A stretch of 64,000 bases of DNA from Saccharomyces paradoxus (GCF_002079055.1 NC_047493.1:1054001-1118000); one strand, 5' to 3'; shown: positions 22,441-37,305, counted from the stretch's first letter. The notes: generated from the letters alone by a model not told the origin. Made by a program: numbers and translations.

Positions 22441-23559
22441 TAAACTCCTACTTCCTGCTTTCTTTATTTTCCTGAGAAGGAGATAGCTTTTTATTGTAAG
22501 AGGTTATGTGTTTTCAATGCGGAGCCAAATAAACACCGCTGCTTGTGACACCTTTTCATGAAGAGAGTACCTGGTTATCCATTTGGAGGTCTGGTTTGCA
22601 TCATACTTCAATGCTAGTCCTACTCGGCACGTTAACTTTGGCGTCCCTATAGACTTTTAAAACAAATTGGCATTGTTTCAATCGATAATAGGAAGCAACG
22701 CTAAGTGAGATGGCTGTCCACTTATGAGAGATAGATATACCTAATAAAGGGTAAGCGGCATATATTGAGATATTTTTTAATTTCTGCTTTTAGAGCGGGT
22801 AGAATACCATATTTTTGTTCAGCATCTTCTGATAACATTGTTCCATTCTTGTCTTGCTCGTTTGAAGGTTTGTATATGATAGTCAAAATAACTCTTTATA
22901 CAGTACATTAAGTATATGTATGCAGGCGGCTTACTACTATACCTTCATTGGCATTGCTGTTTGTGTATGCTAATTGTATATCATAGATTTAGCTAAGGCG
23001 AAAGCTATATTACGGTTGTAGGTAATACTATTATAAGTCCAGTCGCCATAGGCATCTAGAAAAATACGGGTGGGGAAAAATGTCAGAGCGTTATATTGAT
23101 AACATAGTGAAGAGGCGTGATAAGGGTAATGGTTATATCTGTTATTGTTTTATTCACGATAATAAATTAAACTTAAGGAAATCCCATTAGGTTAAAAAGC
23201 TGTAAAATATATCTAAAGGTAAATTTACCGGATTAAAAAAGGTGATATTCACAAACATATAAATTGAATGTATCAATATCCAATATAAGGTTTAAGCGAT
23301 TACATTAACACGGATGAAGATTTATATATTAGGTAATCTTTTCTGTGAAATATCAAAACCCAGGACTGTCACTTTTGTGATTCATTTAAATTATTGACGT
23401 TTTATTGAAAACAAAATAATAACCTTGAGTCAAAAGACTTCGAAGTCGTGGCAAAATTAAACAAAGGTAAATTATAACTTAGGATAAAAATAATGTCGAT
23501 GTGTTAAATACTAGTTATATAAAATAGAATAATGCCATATTTATCTATCGGATGAAAAA
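22441..23559. other. Convergent spacer of array unit 3
   Basis: Copy of 7146-8264, close to identical. No gene seen. Confidence 0.6.
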
Positions 23560-25420
23560 TCATTTATTCACAATCGATGGCGTACTTCGCCCTTCATCTA
23601 CCATAGAAGTTTCCGTATCTTCTTTGGGATCTTTGAAAGTAATTTCTGCAGCAGCCGCTTTAGCAGCTGCAAATGGGTCTACTTTAGTTGACTTAAACTT
23701 TCTGGCTGGAACACCAAGTCTAAATAATTCATTTATTTCCATAAAGGTTCTACCAGCAGTTTCTGGTAGATCGACAACAGCCCAAGCTAAAGTAGCCAAA
23801 CAGAATCCTCCCCAGAAAAAACCTGACTTGGCACCCCAATTCCATTTTTCTGAGTTCAATTGGTACATGATCAAGACTGTAACTACAATACTTATCACAT
23901 TATAAGCATTACGGGCCAAAAATAATTGTTTTGGTTCTTAGCCTTGAAGACGGTATTTCAGAAACTAAGCAAAAAACCACAGGAGCAATACCCAGGTTGT
24001 AAAAGAACGCGACAACCATTAGAAGAGCACCACTGCCCATTTTAGCGCCATGAGTATCTGAACATCCCAGACCGCCGATAATGAAGAACATAACGGCCTG
24101 AAAGGCCAACCCAACGGTGTAAAGGTCAAACCTACCAAAATATTTTGAACCCCACCAGGATAGAAACGTTGCAGCAATACCAAGACAATATTGAATAATA
24201 CTAAAAAGTGAAGGCTGTATCAGTGCTAACACCAGCTTTTTCGTAAAAGTAAGTTGAATAACCGATTAATGACGCACCACAAGAAGTTTGACCAATCCAA
24301 CATAAACAAGCTATTCTGGTTCTTCTCCGATTAATACCGTCTTTCACACAGTCCCAGTAAGTTCCTTCATCAGACATTTTTTGCTCCTTTTCTATAGTGG
24401 TTTTGATTTTATCCAGCTCCATACTTACCAGCAATTCTTTCTCGGGTCCTTTACCACTCAATGTCCTTTCAAGCGATCTCCTTGCCTCGTCAATTCTCCC
24501 TTTTTTGATCAGCCACCATGGGGATTCAGGGGCGAGAAAGATACCTACTGCCAAAGGAAGAGGCCAGATCCACTGCAAAGCAAAAGGTAGCCTGTATCCC
24601 AGATCATTGTTTGGATACTTATTTTGGGAGTTTTTCATAATACCAGCAGCGAAAAGTTGACCAAAAGTCCAGCAAAGATTAGAATAAGTTGTCAAATAGT
24701 ATCTTAGGGCCAAAGGACAGATTTCAGAAGCATAAGAAACGGTCAAACACTGGAAACAACCCCATGGCATACCACACAACGCCTGTCCCGCAGCGATCAT
24801 ACCTAAACTCTTGCAAAAATACAGAATGAAAATAAAAGCCGCTAAAAAAGAACAACGCCATAATCAAAGTGTAACGATTACCCATGTGGTCTACAAAAGG
24901 CCCAGTCATTTGCAAACCCACAATCTCACCTGCCATGTAACATAAACATAAACCAATTTGCCAGGAAACTGAGATTTCGTATTCTCCTGTACTGCTATTC
25001 AGGGAACCATATTTTCTTCTGGAAAAACAGGTAGGGCATAGAAAGAACCTAGAATGGCTGTATCATAACCTTCTTGAATCAAGGTCGTGGAGACCAACAG
25101 TGACCAAGCAGCTGCTTTAGGATATGTCTTCAAAGCTGTCATGAGTGGCATCCTCTCCACTTTCATCTGCCTCCTTGGCATCCTGTGCAGTCTCGTCGAG
25201 AACCTTCGGAACCTCCTCATCGTTATCTTCATTATTAATCGCTTGGTGTTAGTGAAATTTGACCGTACTCAAGATGGGAAAGATCAAAGTCAGATTTCTT
25301 ACCCTGCTCCTGCATCTCTATCGAGTTGAGTTCAGTAGTATTCATGCCGTTCTGGATCTCATCTAAGTTAGAGTCGATCTTGTCATTTTTTCTGTTTATC
25401 AATGAGGATAAGCCCTTCAT
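23560..25420 (-). pseudogene. Chimeric maltose permease 4, frameshifted in this assembly
   Basis: Collinear with the 618-aa chimeric permease, ATG at 25420-25418, natural stop at 23560. About eight one-base indels interrupt it (mostly A-run gains near 23930, 24206, 24848 and 25024, plus changes near 25016, 25152-25157 and 25238), leaving fragments of 119, 107, 199, 70 and 61 codons or so. Substitutions are absent or rare. Same interpretation as the unit 3 activator: more probably sequencing error than true decay. Confidence 0.87.
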
Positions 25421-27900
25421 AGTTAAATTAATAGTTTCGATATGATGTATTTCTGTTCTGCTGAATATGTTTAGAACCTACCACAACAAGTTTGAAATAT
25501 ATTGTGTCCCTTTATATAATGTATAGGAAGCACTATGCACTCTGAGCATGTTGCTTGAAAAGCAAATAATATTTTGAAGCCTGAATCCACGGGATATTCT
25601 ACCAACAACCACCCCTTGTAATGACGGCCTTGACAGTATTGAGCACTGAGTAGAGGGAAGCAGGAGAGTGTGTTGAAAAATTTCGAGAAGAACAAGCAGA
25701 GATCTGTAACAGCTGATTCTCCGGAGAAATTAACTTTCCCTGAAAGAACTAAAAAAAAAAATGCGGAGAAATAGTATTATAGTATGGCGCCTGTACGAGG
25801 TTTTGAATCAAATGTAAAAAGAAGTAACATAATCTGATCATCAATCGTCCAGAGATCGCCCTTAAACCAAACCCCTGAGAGTTTCCACCTCTCAGCTATC
25901 CACGGCAGAGAGAAGGTTACGTTACGCACAGTTGACTGCTTGCAGCTCTCTGCATTTCGGACGAAATCTCGGTATGCAGTGATTCGGACAAACTCTCGGT
26001 GAAATTCTCGGTAGTATATATAGGTTCAATTCTCGGTGGGGCTTAGATAATTTTTTCCTTGGACCTTTTAATAGCGGCGGACGTATTCTCGGCTGCATGT
26101 TAGCGGGGGTTAGGTTTGCATTATATTCCTACGAGACTTTCTGAGATGTCAACGAGTTTTTAGGGGTGGCAGGTACCATATTCTCGAAGATAATAGCTTA
26201 AAAATTTTATTGACTTCAGCAAGCGCATTTACTCTTTGGTATTCTGAATGTATTGTGCAACTGGTGAAATTATTCAAATGCAGTGTTTGAAAACTGAATT
26301 TTTGTCGGATACTACTCATTCATGGCATACAAGTTGCTATCTTATTACGAACAAATACGCTGTTGGATATATCGCAGACAAGTCTCTTCATGGGCTTCCA
26401 GATATATAAGGACATAAGTAATAAAATCACATTCCATTCAACACATATAGATATTAGTTGCTCATATTCCGGTGAAAAAATGACCTGAACGGCGGAGGAA
26501 CTACACCTTATCATATTTATCCTGTAAGTATTAATCATGCAATTAAGATGGATAATATTAAAGAAACTGTTGGCGGAAAACGAGTACATCAAAAATCATT
26601 CTATTTGCACTCGTTCTTTTTCATACCGAATACAACATATCAGGGGGTGAAAATTGTTAGCCGCGATTGGTGTAAAGAGGGTCAGTTACAACACATATTA
26701 GTTTTAGCAATTTTAAAAAAACTATTCGTAGTTGTTAATGTATGCATCAGAATTATTTCTTTTCATTTAAACGAGATACTTTATGAAGAATTGACATAAA
26801 AATAAACAGGTGATACAAAAAACCTTAACTCATATCTAAAGCTTAGAGCAACAATAAAGTCGAAGAGCGTATGAGGCCTTCCTTGAACAAAATCGTGTCT
26901 TATTTCGTCATAAATGGTACGTTACAACAATAGTTTTATTCGAAACAAGTGGCTTTTGTCATTCCATGTTAAAAGTTTTTTCAGCAACATTTATCACAAC
27001 ATCCATTCATGCTTACGTAGTCTTGTTTGATGGCCTTCAACAACAAAGAGATTGTTACTTTAGCGAGCAAAAATATGATGTTCGCAACTTCAATTTTCTT
27101 TCTTATTACAAACTACTATGACTTCGTACTTCCATCACTACCATACATCTTTTTTTTATATTTTTCATCATTATTTATGGCTAGTTGAAGAGCTACCTAC
27201 ATGGAGGCCGCAACATGGATTTATGGTATAGATCTTTAAGTATCAATCATGAAAATGAAAGATAGTTCATCTCGATATTTACTTGAGTGCTCTAACAATT
27301 GATTTTTCAGAGAATTTTTCCAGGCGCTACTTCCTGTGTGTAGCGCATAACTTAATCTTTTTCTCCCCACAGTTTTTCCGTAGATTATTTTTCGCGAAAA
27401 TTAATCCGCCGTATAATTTCTCATATTTTCTTTATCTTTTCTATCTGTTCTTCTCAAGTATGCATACCAACCCCGTAGGAAAAGAAGGGCAGCTTTTCAA
27501 ATATCTTCTCTAAAATAATCGTATTTATTGCACTCCTTGTAGTTCAATCCATTACAGCATATAGTATTAAAGCGCTACTATGCTGAACATCAACAGCAAA
27601 TAAATATGCTTAATGGCGTCATAATTTCTGCTGTTAAAGCCCATTAATTCAACACCCCATCGAAGCAATGGTCACGCTCTAGAGATTTGGACTAGCAATG
27701 CAGTCCGGGTGACAACATGGGCTGCAGCGTCACTCCACCTCCCACCCCTTAATGCTGCTTGAACAACCCCGGATTTAGTGATCTGTTGCTTTTTATTCCA
27801 TAACTTAAATACGGACGGCAGAATAAAATAATAACTTCGAGACTTTTTTCATTTCATGACAAGGAAAAGTAATTAACACAAACTTTTGTCTTATAATAAT
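25421..27900. other. Divergent spacer of array unit 4
   Basis: Copy of 3257-5732 with scattered one-base indels; CGG-N9-CGG cluster from 25958. No additional gene. Confidence 0.65.
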
Positions 27901-29316
27901 ATGAGTATTGCAAGACAGTCATGCGACTGCTGTCGTATTCGTCGAGTAAAGTGTGACCGAAATAAACCATGTAACCGCTGCCTCCAGCGCCATATGAAGT
28001 GCACATATCTTCAACCTTTAAAAAAGAGAGGTCCAAAATCTATCAGGGAAGGAAGCTTGAAAAAAATAGCAGAAGTGCAGATGATATGTATGAATAATAA
28101 TATCATGACAGCTCCGGTGGTGTGTAAGAAGGTTCCAAAAATCTGATTGATCAGTGTTTGAGGCTGTATCACGATAACTTATACGTAATCTGGCCTATGC
28201 TCTGCTACGATGATCTTCACAAACTTCTAGACGAAAAAATATGATGACTGCTACGCCTACTGGTTTTTGGTTTCCCTTTCGGCAGCCACACTCAGCGATT
28301 TGCAAGCTGAAATTAAGTCGGAAGAAGGAGTTTCCTTCACTGGAAGGCAGTTATGTTCACTCTGCATGTTATCACGACAATTCTTTGACGATCTTAGTAA
28401 CAGTGACATATTCCGAATTATGACTTATTACTGTTTGCATCGTTGTTATGCACAGTTTGCTGATACGAGAACTTCATACAGACTTTCTTGTGAGGCTGTA
28501 GGCCTCATCAAGATAGCCGGATTCCACCGGGAGGAAACCTATGAATTTCTTCCGTTTAGTGAGCAGCAACTCAGAAGAAAGGTTTATTATTTGCTTCTCA
28601 TGACAGAGAGATACTATGCCGTATATATTAAGTGCGTCACAAGTCTGGATGCGACAATAGCGCCACCGCTACCTGAGATTGTAACAGACCCTGCGGCTTT
28701 CTCTGGATAGCTTCCTTGAGGTGATTAGGGTTTTCACTGTACCAGGAAAGTGTTTCTATGATGCTTTAGCTACTAACTGTGCCAATGATTCTTGTACCGA
28801 AGACTCTCTAAAAAGAATATGGAATGAACTTCATACCACGTCACTTGATATAGAGCCATGGTCTTATGGATACATAGACTTTTTATTTTCCCGGCATTGG
28901 GTTTAGAACACTAGCATGGAAGCTGGTATTGCAAATGAAAGGTATGCGGATGAATTTTCTTTCGAATACTAGTAATACGCATATACCAGTCGAAATTGCT
29001 AGGGACATGTTGGGAGATACTTTTTTAACTCCGAAAAACCTGTATGATGTACACGGTCCTGGTATACCGATGAAGGCGCTAGAAATAGCCAATGCGTTGG
29101 TAGACGTTGTAAATAAGTATGATCACAACATGAAGCTGGACGCTTGGAATGTCCTGTACGATGTATCCAAGTTTGTTTTCTCTCTGAAACACTGCAATAA
29201 TAAAATGATCGACAGGTTTTCAACGAAATGTCAAGGTGCTCTAATTACTTTACCCATTTTCTAAACCTTTGCAATTAAATGATAAGTCCAAAGATGAAGA
29301 CGATATAATCCCCTGA
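27901..29316 (+). pseudogene. MAL activator, unit 4, frameshifted in this assembly
   Basis: ATG at 27901, natural stop position 29314-29316. The zinc cluster and first ~80 residues are intact. Then come five one-base indels against the intact copies: a lost A near 28137-28141, gained bases near 28236, 28693, 28902 and 29260. No substitution seen. The pattern again points to sequencing noise inside the array. Confidence 0.87.
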
Positions 29317-30436
29317 TAAACTCCTACTTCCTGCTTTCTTTATTTTCCTGAGAAGGAGATAGCTTTTTATTGTAAGAGGTTATGTGTTTTCAATGCGGAG
29401 CCAAATAAACACCGCTGCTTGTGACACCTTTTCATGAAGAGAGTACCTGGTTATCCATTTGGAGGTCTGGTTTGCATCATACTTCAATGCTAGTCCTACT
29501 CGGCACGTTAACTTTGGCGTCCCTATAGACTTTTAAAACAAATTGGCATTGTTTCAATCGATAATAGGAAGCAACGCTAAGTGAGATGGCTGTCCACTTA
29601 TGAGAGATAGATATACCTAATAAAGGGTAAGCGGCATATATTGAGATATTTTTTAATTTCTGCTTTTAGAGCGGGTAGAATACCATATTTTTTGTTCAGC
29701 ATCTTCTGATAACATTGTTCCATTCTTGTCTTGCTCGTTTGAAGGTTTGTATATGATAGTCAAAATAACTCTTTATACAGTACATTAAGTATATGTATGC
29801 AGGCGGCTTACTACTATACCTTCATTGGCATTGCTGTTTGTGTATGCTAATTGTATATCATAGATTTAGCTAAGGCGAAAGCTATATTACGGTTGTAGGT
29901 AATACTATTATAAGTCCAGTCGCCATAGGCAATCTAGAAAAATACGGGTGGGGAAAAAATGTCAGAGCGTTATATTGATAACATAGTGAAGAGGCGTGAT
30001 AAGGGTAATGGTTATATCTGTTATTGTTTTATTCACGATAATAAATTAAACTTAAGGAAATCCATTAGGTTAAAAGCTGTAAAATATATCTAAAGGTAAA
30101 TTTACCGGATTAAAAAAGGTGATATTCACAAACATATAAATTGAATGTATCAATATCCAATATAAGGTTTAAGCGATTACATTAACACGGATGAAGATTT
30201 ATATATTAGGTAATCTTTTCTGTGAAATATCAAAACCCAGGACTGTCACTTTTGTGATTCATTTAAATTATTGACGTTTTATTGAAAACAAAATAATAAC
30301 CTTGAGTCAAAAGACTTCGAAGTCGTGGCAAAATTAAACAAAGGTAAATTATAACTTAGGATAAAAATAATGTCGATGTGTTAAATACTAGTTATATAAA
30401 ATAGAATAATGCCATATTTATCTATCGGATGAAAAA
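29317..30436. other. Convergent spacer of array unit 4
   Basis: Copy of 7146-8264 with several one-base indels between about 29690 and 30075. No gene seen. Confidence 0.6.
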
Positions 30437-32293
30437 TCATTTATTCACAATCGATGGCGTACTTCGCCCTTCATCTACCATAGAAGTTTCCGTATCTTCT
30501 TTGGGATCTTTGAAAGTAATTTCTGCAGCAGCCGCTTTAGCAGCTGCAAATGGGTCTACTTTAGTTGACTTAAACTTTCTGGCTGGAACACCAAGTCTAA
30601 ATAATTCATTTATTTCCATAAAGGTTCTACCAGCAGTTTCTGGTAGATCGACAACAGCCCAAGCTAAAGTAGCCAAACAGAATCCTCCCCAGAAAAAACC
30701 TGACTTGGCACCCCAATTCCATTTTTCTGAGTTCAATTGGTACATGATCAAGACTGTAACTACAATACTTATCACATTATAAGCATTACGGGCCAAAATA
30801 ATTGTTTTGGTTCTTAGCCTTGAAGACGGTATTTCAGAAACTAAGCAAAAAACCACAGGAGCAATACCCAGGTTGTAAAAGAACGCGACAACCATTAGAA
30901 GAGCACCACTGCCCATTTTAGCGCCATGAGTATCTGAACATCCCAGACCGCCGATAATGAAGAACATAACGGCCTGAAAGGCCAACCCAACGGTGTAAAG
31001 GTCAAACCTACCAAAATATTTTGAACCCCACCAGGATAGAAACGTTGCAGCAATACCAAGACAATATTGAATAATACTAAAAGTGAAGGCTGTATCAGTG
31101 CTAACACCAGCTTTTTCGTAAAAGTAAGTTGAATAACCGATTAATGACGCACCACAAGAAGTTTGACCAATCCAACATAAACAAGCTATTCTGGTTCTTC
31201 TCCGATTAATACCGTCTTTCACACAGTCCCAGTAAGTTCCTTCATCAGACATTTTTTGCTCCTTTTCTATAGTGGTTTTGATTTTATCCAGCTCCATACT
31301 TACCAGCAATTCTTTCTCGGGTCCTTTACCACTCAATGTCCTTTCAAGCGATCTCCTTGCCTCGTCAATTCTCCCTTTTTTGATCAGCCACCATGGGGAT
31401 TCAGGGGCGAGAAAGATACCTACTGCCAAAGGAAGAGGCCAGATCCACTGCAAAGCAAAAGGTAGCCTGTATCCCAGATCATTGTTTGGATACTTATTTT
31501 GGGAGTTTTTCATAATACCAGCAGCGAAAAGTTGACCAAAAGTCCAGCAAAGATTAGAATAAGTTGTCAAATAGTATCTTAGGGCCAAAGGACAGATTTC
31601 AGAAGCATAAGAAACGGTCAAACACTGGAAACAACCCCATGGCATACCACACAACGCCTGTCCCGCAGCGATCATACCTAAACTCTTGCAAAAATACAGA
31701 ATGAAAATAAAAGCCGCTAAAAAGAACAACGCCATAATCAAAGTGTAACGATTACCCATGTGGTCTACAAAAGGCCCAGTCATTTGCAAACCCACAATCT
31801 CACCTGCCATGTAACATAAACATAAACCAATTTGCCAGGAAACTGAGATTTCGTATTCTCCTGTACTGCTATTCAGGGAACCATATTTCTTCTGGAAAAC
31901 AGGTAGGGCATAGAAAGAACCTAGAATGGCTGTATCATAACCTTCTTGAATCAAGGTCGTGGAGACCAACAGTGACCAAGCAGCTGCTTTAGGATATGTC
32001 TTCAAAGCTGTCATGAGTGGCATCCCTCTCTCACTTTCATCTGCCTCCTTGGCATCCTGTGCAGTCTCGTCGAGAACCTTCGGAACCTCCTCATCGTTAT
32101 CTTCATTATTATCGCTTGGTGTTAGTGAAATTTGACCGTACTCAAGATGGGAAAGATCAAAGTCAGATTTCTTACCCTGCTCCTGCATCTCTATCGAGTT
32201 GAGTTCAGTAGTATTCATGCCGTTCTGGATCTCATCTAAGTTAGAGTCGATCTTGTCATTTTTTCTGTTTATCAATGAGGATAAGCCCTTCAT
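30437..32293 (-). CDS. MAL31: Chimeric maltose permease 5 (618 aa)
   Basis: Intact; protein identical to permease 2 (type A N-terminus and promoter, type B body). ATG at 32293-32291; the GTG-initiated extension upstream is discarded. Its TATA box lies about 90 bp upstream, as in permease A. It diverges from the activator at 34773. Confidence 0.94.
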   Translation of the reverse strand: MKGLSSLINRKNDKIDSNLDEIQNGMNTTELNSIEMQEQGKKSDFDLSHLEYGQISLTPSDNNEDNDEEVPKVLDETAQDAKEADESERGMPLMTALKTYPKAAAWSLLVSTTLIQEGYDTAILGSFYALPVFQKKYGSLNSSTGEYEISVSWQIGLCLCYMAGEIVGLQMTGPFVDHMGNRYTLIMALFFLAAFIFILYFCKSLGMIAAGQALCGMPWGCFQCLTVSYASEICPLALRYYLTTYSNLCWTFGQLFAAGIMKNSQNKYPNNDLGYRLPFALQWIWPLPLAVGIFLAPESPWWLIKKGRIDEARRSLERTLSGKGPEKELLVSMELDKIKTTIEKEQKMSDEGTYWDCVKDGINRRRTRIACLCWIGQTSCGASLIGYSTYFYEKAGVSTDTAFTFSIIQYCLGIAATFLSWWGSKYFGRFDLYTVGLAFQAVMFFIIGGLGCSDTHGAKMGSGALLMVVAFFYNLGIAPVVFCLVSEIPSSRLRTKTIILARNAYNVISIVVTVLIMYQLNSEKWNWGAKSGFFWGGFCLATLAWAVVDLPETAGRTFMEINELFRLGVPARKFKSTKVDPFAAAKAAAAEITFKDPKEDTETSMVDEGRSTPSIVNK

Positions 32294-34772
32294 AGTTAAA
32301 TTAATAGTTTCGATATGATGTATTTCTGTTCTGCTGAATATGTTAGAACCTACCACAACAAGTTTGAAATATATTGTGTCCCTTTATATAATGTATAGGA
32401 AGCACTATGCACTCTGAGCATGTTGCTTGAAAAGCAAATAATATTTTGAAGCCTGAATCCACGGGATATTCTACCAACAACCACCCCTTGTAATGACGGC
32501 CTTGACAGTATTGAGCACTGAGTAGAGGGAAGCAGGAGAGTGTGTTGAAAAATTTCGAGAAGAACAAGCAGAGATCTGTAACAGCTGATTCTCCGGAGAA
32601 ATTAACTTTCCCTGAAAGAACTAAAAAAAAAATGCGGAGAAATAGTATTATAGTATGGCGCCTGTACGAGGTTTTGAATCAAATGTAAAAAGAAGTAACA
32701 TAATCTGATCATCAATCGTCCAGAGATCGCCCTTAAACCAAACCCCTGAGAGTTTCCACCTCTCAGCTATCCACGGCAGAGAGAAGGTTACGTTACGCAC
32801 AGTTGACTGCTTGCAGCTCTCTGCATTTCGGACGAAATCTCGGTATGCAGTGATTCGGACAAACTCTCGGTGAAATTCTCGGTAGTATATATAGGTTCAA
32901 TTCTCGGTGGGGCTTAGATAATTTTTCCTTGGACCTTTTAATAGCGGCGGACGTATTCTCGGCTGCATGTTAGCGGGGTTAGGTTTGCATTATATTCCTA
33001 CGAGACTTTCTGAGATGTCAACGAGTTTTTAGGGGTGGCAGGTACCATATTCTCGAAGATAATAGCTTAAAATTTTATTGACTTCAGCAAGCGGCATTTA
33101 CTCTTTGGTATTCTGAATGTATTGTGCAACTGGTGAAATTATTCAAATGCAGTGTTTGAAAACTGAATTTTTGTCGGATACTACTCATTCATGGCATACA
33201 AGTTGCTATCTTATTACGAACAAATACGCTGTTGGATATATCGCAGACAAGTCTCTTCATGGGCTTCCAGATATATAAGGACATAAGTAATAAAATCACA
33301 TTCCATTCAACACATATAGATATTAGTTGCTCATATTCCGGTGAAAAATGACCTGAACGGCGGAGGAACTACACCTTATCATATTTATCCTGTAAGTATT
33401 AATCATGCAATTAAGATGGATAATATTAAAGAAACTGTTGGCGGAAAACGAGTACATCAAAAATCATTCTATTTGCACTCGTTCTTTTTCATACCGAATA
33501 CAACATATCAGGGGGTGAAAATTGTTAGCCGCGATTGGTGTAAAGAGGGTCAGTTACAACACATATTAGTTTTAGCAATTTTAAAAAACTATTCGTAGTT
33601 GTTAATGTATGCATCAGAATTATTTCTTTCATTTAAACGAGATACTTTATGAAGAATTGACATAAAAATAAACAGGTGATACAAAAAACCTTAACTCATA
33701 TCTAAAGCTTAGAGCAACAATAAAGTCGAAGAGCGTATGAGGCCTTCCTTGAACAAAATCGTGTCTTATTTCGTCATAAATGGTACGTTACAACAATAGT
33801 TTTATTCGAAACAAGTGGCTTTTGTCATTCCATGTTAAAAGTTTTTTCAGCAACATTTATCACAACATCCATTCATGCTTACGTAGTCTTGTTTGATGGC
33901 CTTCAACAACAAAGAGATTGTTACTTAGCGAGCACAAAATATGATGTTCGCAACTTCAATTTTCTTTCTTATTACAAAACTACTATGACTTCGTACCTTC
34001 CATCACTACCATACATCTTTTTTTTTATATTTTTCATCATTATTTATGGCTAGTTGAAGAGCTACCTACATGGAGGGCCGCAACATGGATTTATGGTATA
34101 GATCTTTAAGTATCAATCATGAAAATGAAAGATAGTTCATCTCGATATTTACTTGAGTGCTCTAACAATTGATTTTTCAGAGAATTTTTCCAGGCGCTAC
34201 TTCCCTGTTGTGTAGCGCATAACTTAATCTTTTTCTCCCCACAGTTTTTCCGTAGATTATTTTCGCGAAAATTAATCCGCCGTATAATTTCTCATATTTT
34301 CTTTATCTTTTCTATCTGTTCTTCTCAAGTATGCATACCAACCCCGTAGGAAAAGAAGGGCAGCTTTTCAAATATCTTCTCTAAAATAATCGTATTTATT
34401 GCACTCCTTGTAGTTCAATCCATTACAGCATATAGTATTAAAGCGCTACTATGCTGAACATCAACAGCAAATAAATATGCTTAATGGCGTCATAATTTCT
34501 GCTGTTAAAGCCCATTAATTCAACACCCCATCGAAGCAATGGTCACGCTCTAGAGATTTGGACTAGCAATGCAGTCCGGGTGACAACATGGGCTGCAGCG
34601 TCACTCCACCTCCCACCCCTTAATGCTGCTTGAACAACCCCGGATTTAGTGATCTGTTTGCTTTTTATTCCATAACTTAAATACGGACGGCAGAATAAAA
34701 TAATAACTTCGAGACTTTTTTCATTTCATGACAAGGAAAAGTAATTAACACAAACTTTTGTCTTATAATAAT
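32294..34772. other. Divergent spacer of array unit 5
   Basis: Copy of 3257-5732; CGG-N9-CGG cluster from 32829. A handful of one-base indels fall between about 32920 and 34210, while both flanking genes are clean. No additional gene. Confidence 0.65.
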
Positions 34773-36185
34773 ATGAGTATTGCAAGACAGTCATGCGACT
34801 GCTGTCGTATTCGTCGAGTAAAGTGTGACCGAAATAAACCATGTAACCGCTGCCTCCAGCGCCATATGAAGTGCACATATCTTCAACCTTTAAAAAAGAG
34901 AGGTCCAAAATCTATCAGGGAAGGAAGCTTGAAAAAAATAGCAGAAGTGCAGATGATATGTATGAATAATAATATCATGACAGCTCCGGTGGTGTGTAAG
35001 AAGGTTCCAAAAAATCTGATTGATCAGTGTTTGAGGCTGTATCACGATAACTTATACGTAATCTGGCCTATGCTCTGCTACGATGATCTTCACAAACTTC
35101 TAGACGAAAAATATGATGACTGCTACGCCTACTGGTTTTTGGTTTCCCTTTCGGCAGCCACACTCAGCGATTTGCAAGCTGAAATTAAGTCGGAAGAAGG
35201 AGTTTCCTTCACTGGAAGGCAGTTATGTTCACTCTGCATGTTATCACGACAATTCTTTGACGATCTTAGTAACAGTGACATATTCCGAATTATGACTTAT
35301 TACTGTTTGCATCGTTGTTATGCACAGTTTGCTGATACGAGAACTTCATACAGACTTTCTTGTGAGGCTGTAGGCCTCATCAAGATAGCCGGATTCCACC
35401 GGGAGGAAACCTATGAATTTCTTCCGTTTAGTGAGCAGCAACTCAGAAGAAAGGTTTATTATTTGCTTCTCATGACAGAGAGATACTATGCCGTATATAT
35501 TAAGTGCGTCACAAGTCTGGATGCGACAATAGCGCCACCGCTACCTGAGATTGTAACAGACCCTCGGCTTTCTCTGGATAGCTTCCTTGAGGTGATTAGG
35601 GTTTTCACTGTACCAGGAAAGTGTTTCTATGATGCTTTAGCTACTAACTGTGCCAATGATTCTTGTACCGAAGACTCTCTAAAAAGAATATGGAATGAAC
35701 TTCATACCACGTCACTTGATATAGAGCCATGGTCTTATGGATACATAGACTTTTTATTTTCCCGGCATTGGGTTAGAACACTAGCATGGAAGCTGGTATT
35801 GCAAATGAAAGGTATGCGGATGAATTTTCTTTCGAATACTAGTAATACGCATATACCAGTCGAAATTGCTAGGGACATGTTGGGAGATACTTTTTTAACT
35901 CCGAAAAACCTGTATGATGTACACGGTCCTGGTATACCGATGAAGGCGCTAGAAATAGCCAATGCGTTGGTAGACGTTGTAAATAAGTATGATCACAACA
36001 TGAAGCTGGACGCTTGGAATGTCCTGTACGATGTATCCAAGTTTGTTTTCTCTCTGAAACACTGCAATAATAAAATGATCGACAGGTTTTCAACGAAATG
36101 TCAAGGTGCTCTAATTACTTTACCCATTTCTAAACCTTTGCAATTAAATGATAAGTCCAAAGATGAAGACGATATAATCCCCTGA
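34773..36185 (+). CDS. MAL33: MAL activator, Zn2Cys6 (470 aa), array unit 5
   Basis: Intact and identical in protein sequence to the unit 1 activator: Zn2Cys6 cluster C8-C34, conserved middle region, C-terminus ...KDEDDIIP. ATG at 34773. It converges on permease 6. Confidence 0.94.
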   Translation: MSIARQSCDCCRIRRVKCDRNKPCNRCLQRHMKCTYLQPLKKRGPKSIREGSLKKIAEVQMICMNNNIMTAPVVCKKVPKNLIDQCLRLYHDNLYVIWPMLCYDDLHKLLDEKYDDCYAYWFLVSLSAATLSDLQAEIKSEEGVSFTGRQLCSLCMLSRQFFDDLSNSDIFRIMTYYCLHRCYAQFADTRTSYRLSCEAVGLIKIAGFHREETYEFLPFSEQQLRRKVYYLLLMTERYYAVYIKCVTSLDATIAPPLPEIVTDPRLSLDSFLEVIRVFTVPGKCFYDALATNCANDSCTEDSLKRIWNELHTTSLDIEPWSYGYIDFLFSRHWVRTLAWKLVLQMKGMRMNFLSNTSNTHIPVEIARDMLGDTFLTPKNLYDVHGPGIPMKALEIANALVDVVNKYDHNMKLDAWNVLYDVSKFVFSLKHCNNKMIDRFSTKCQGALITLPISKPLQLNDKSKDEDDIIP

Positions 36186-37305
36186 TAAACTCCTACTTCC
36201 TGCTTTCTTTATTTTCCTGAGAAGGAGATAGCTTTTTATTGTAAGAGGTTATGTGTTTTCAATGCGGAGCCAAATAAACACCGCTGCTTGTGACACCTTT
36301 TCATGAAGAGAGTACCTGGTTATCCATTTGGAGGTCTGGTTTGCATCATACTTCAATGCTAGTCCTACTCGGCACGTTAACTTTGGCGTCCCTATAGACT
36401 TTTAAAACAAATTGGCATTGTTTCAATCGATAATAGGAAGCAACGCTAAGTGAGATGGCTGTCCACTTATGAGAGATAGATATACCTAATAAAGGGTAAG
36501 CGGCATATATTGAGATATTTTTTAATTTCTGCTTTTAGAGCGGGTAGAATACCATATTTTTGTTCAGCATCTTCTGATAACATTGTTCCATTCTTGTCTT
36601 GCTCGTTTGAAGGTTTGTATATGATAGTCAAAATAACTCTTTATACAGTACATTAAGTATATGTATGCAGGCGGCTTACTACTATACCTTCATTGGCATT
36701 GCTGTTTTGTGTATGCTAATTGTATATCATAGATTTAGCTAAGGCGAAAGCTATATTACGGTTGTAGGTAATACTATTATAAGTCCAGTCGCCATAGGCA
36801 TCTAGAAAAATACGGGTGGGGAAAAATGTCAGAGCGTTATATTGATAACATAGTGAAGAGGCGTGATAAGGGTAATGGTTATATCTGTTATTGTTTTATT
36901 CACGATAATAAATTAAACTTAAGGAAATCCCATTAGGTTAAAAAGCTGTAAAATATATCTAAAGGTAAATTTACCGGATTAAAAAAGGTGATATTCACAA
37001 ACATATAAATTGAATGTATCAATATCCAATATAAGGTTTAAGCGATTACATTAACACGGATGAAGATTTATATATTAGGTAATCTTTTCTGTGAAATATC
37101 AAAACCCAGGACTGTCACTTTTGTGATTCATTTAAATTATTGACGTTTTATTGAAAACAAAATAATAACCTTGAGTCAAAAGACTTCGAAGTCGTGGCAA
37201 AATTAAACAAAGGTAAATTATAACTTAGGATAAAAATAATGTCGATGTGTTAAATACTAGTTATATAAAATAGAATAATGCCATATTTATCTATCGGATG
37301 AAAAA
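36186..37305. other. Convergent spacer of array unit 5
   Basis: Copy of 7146-8264 with one extra T near 36705. No gene seen. Confidence 0.6.
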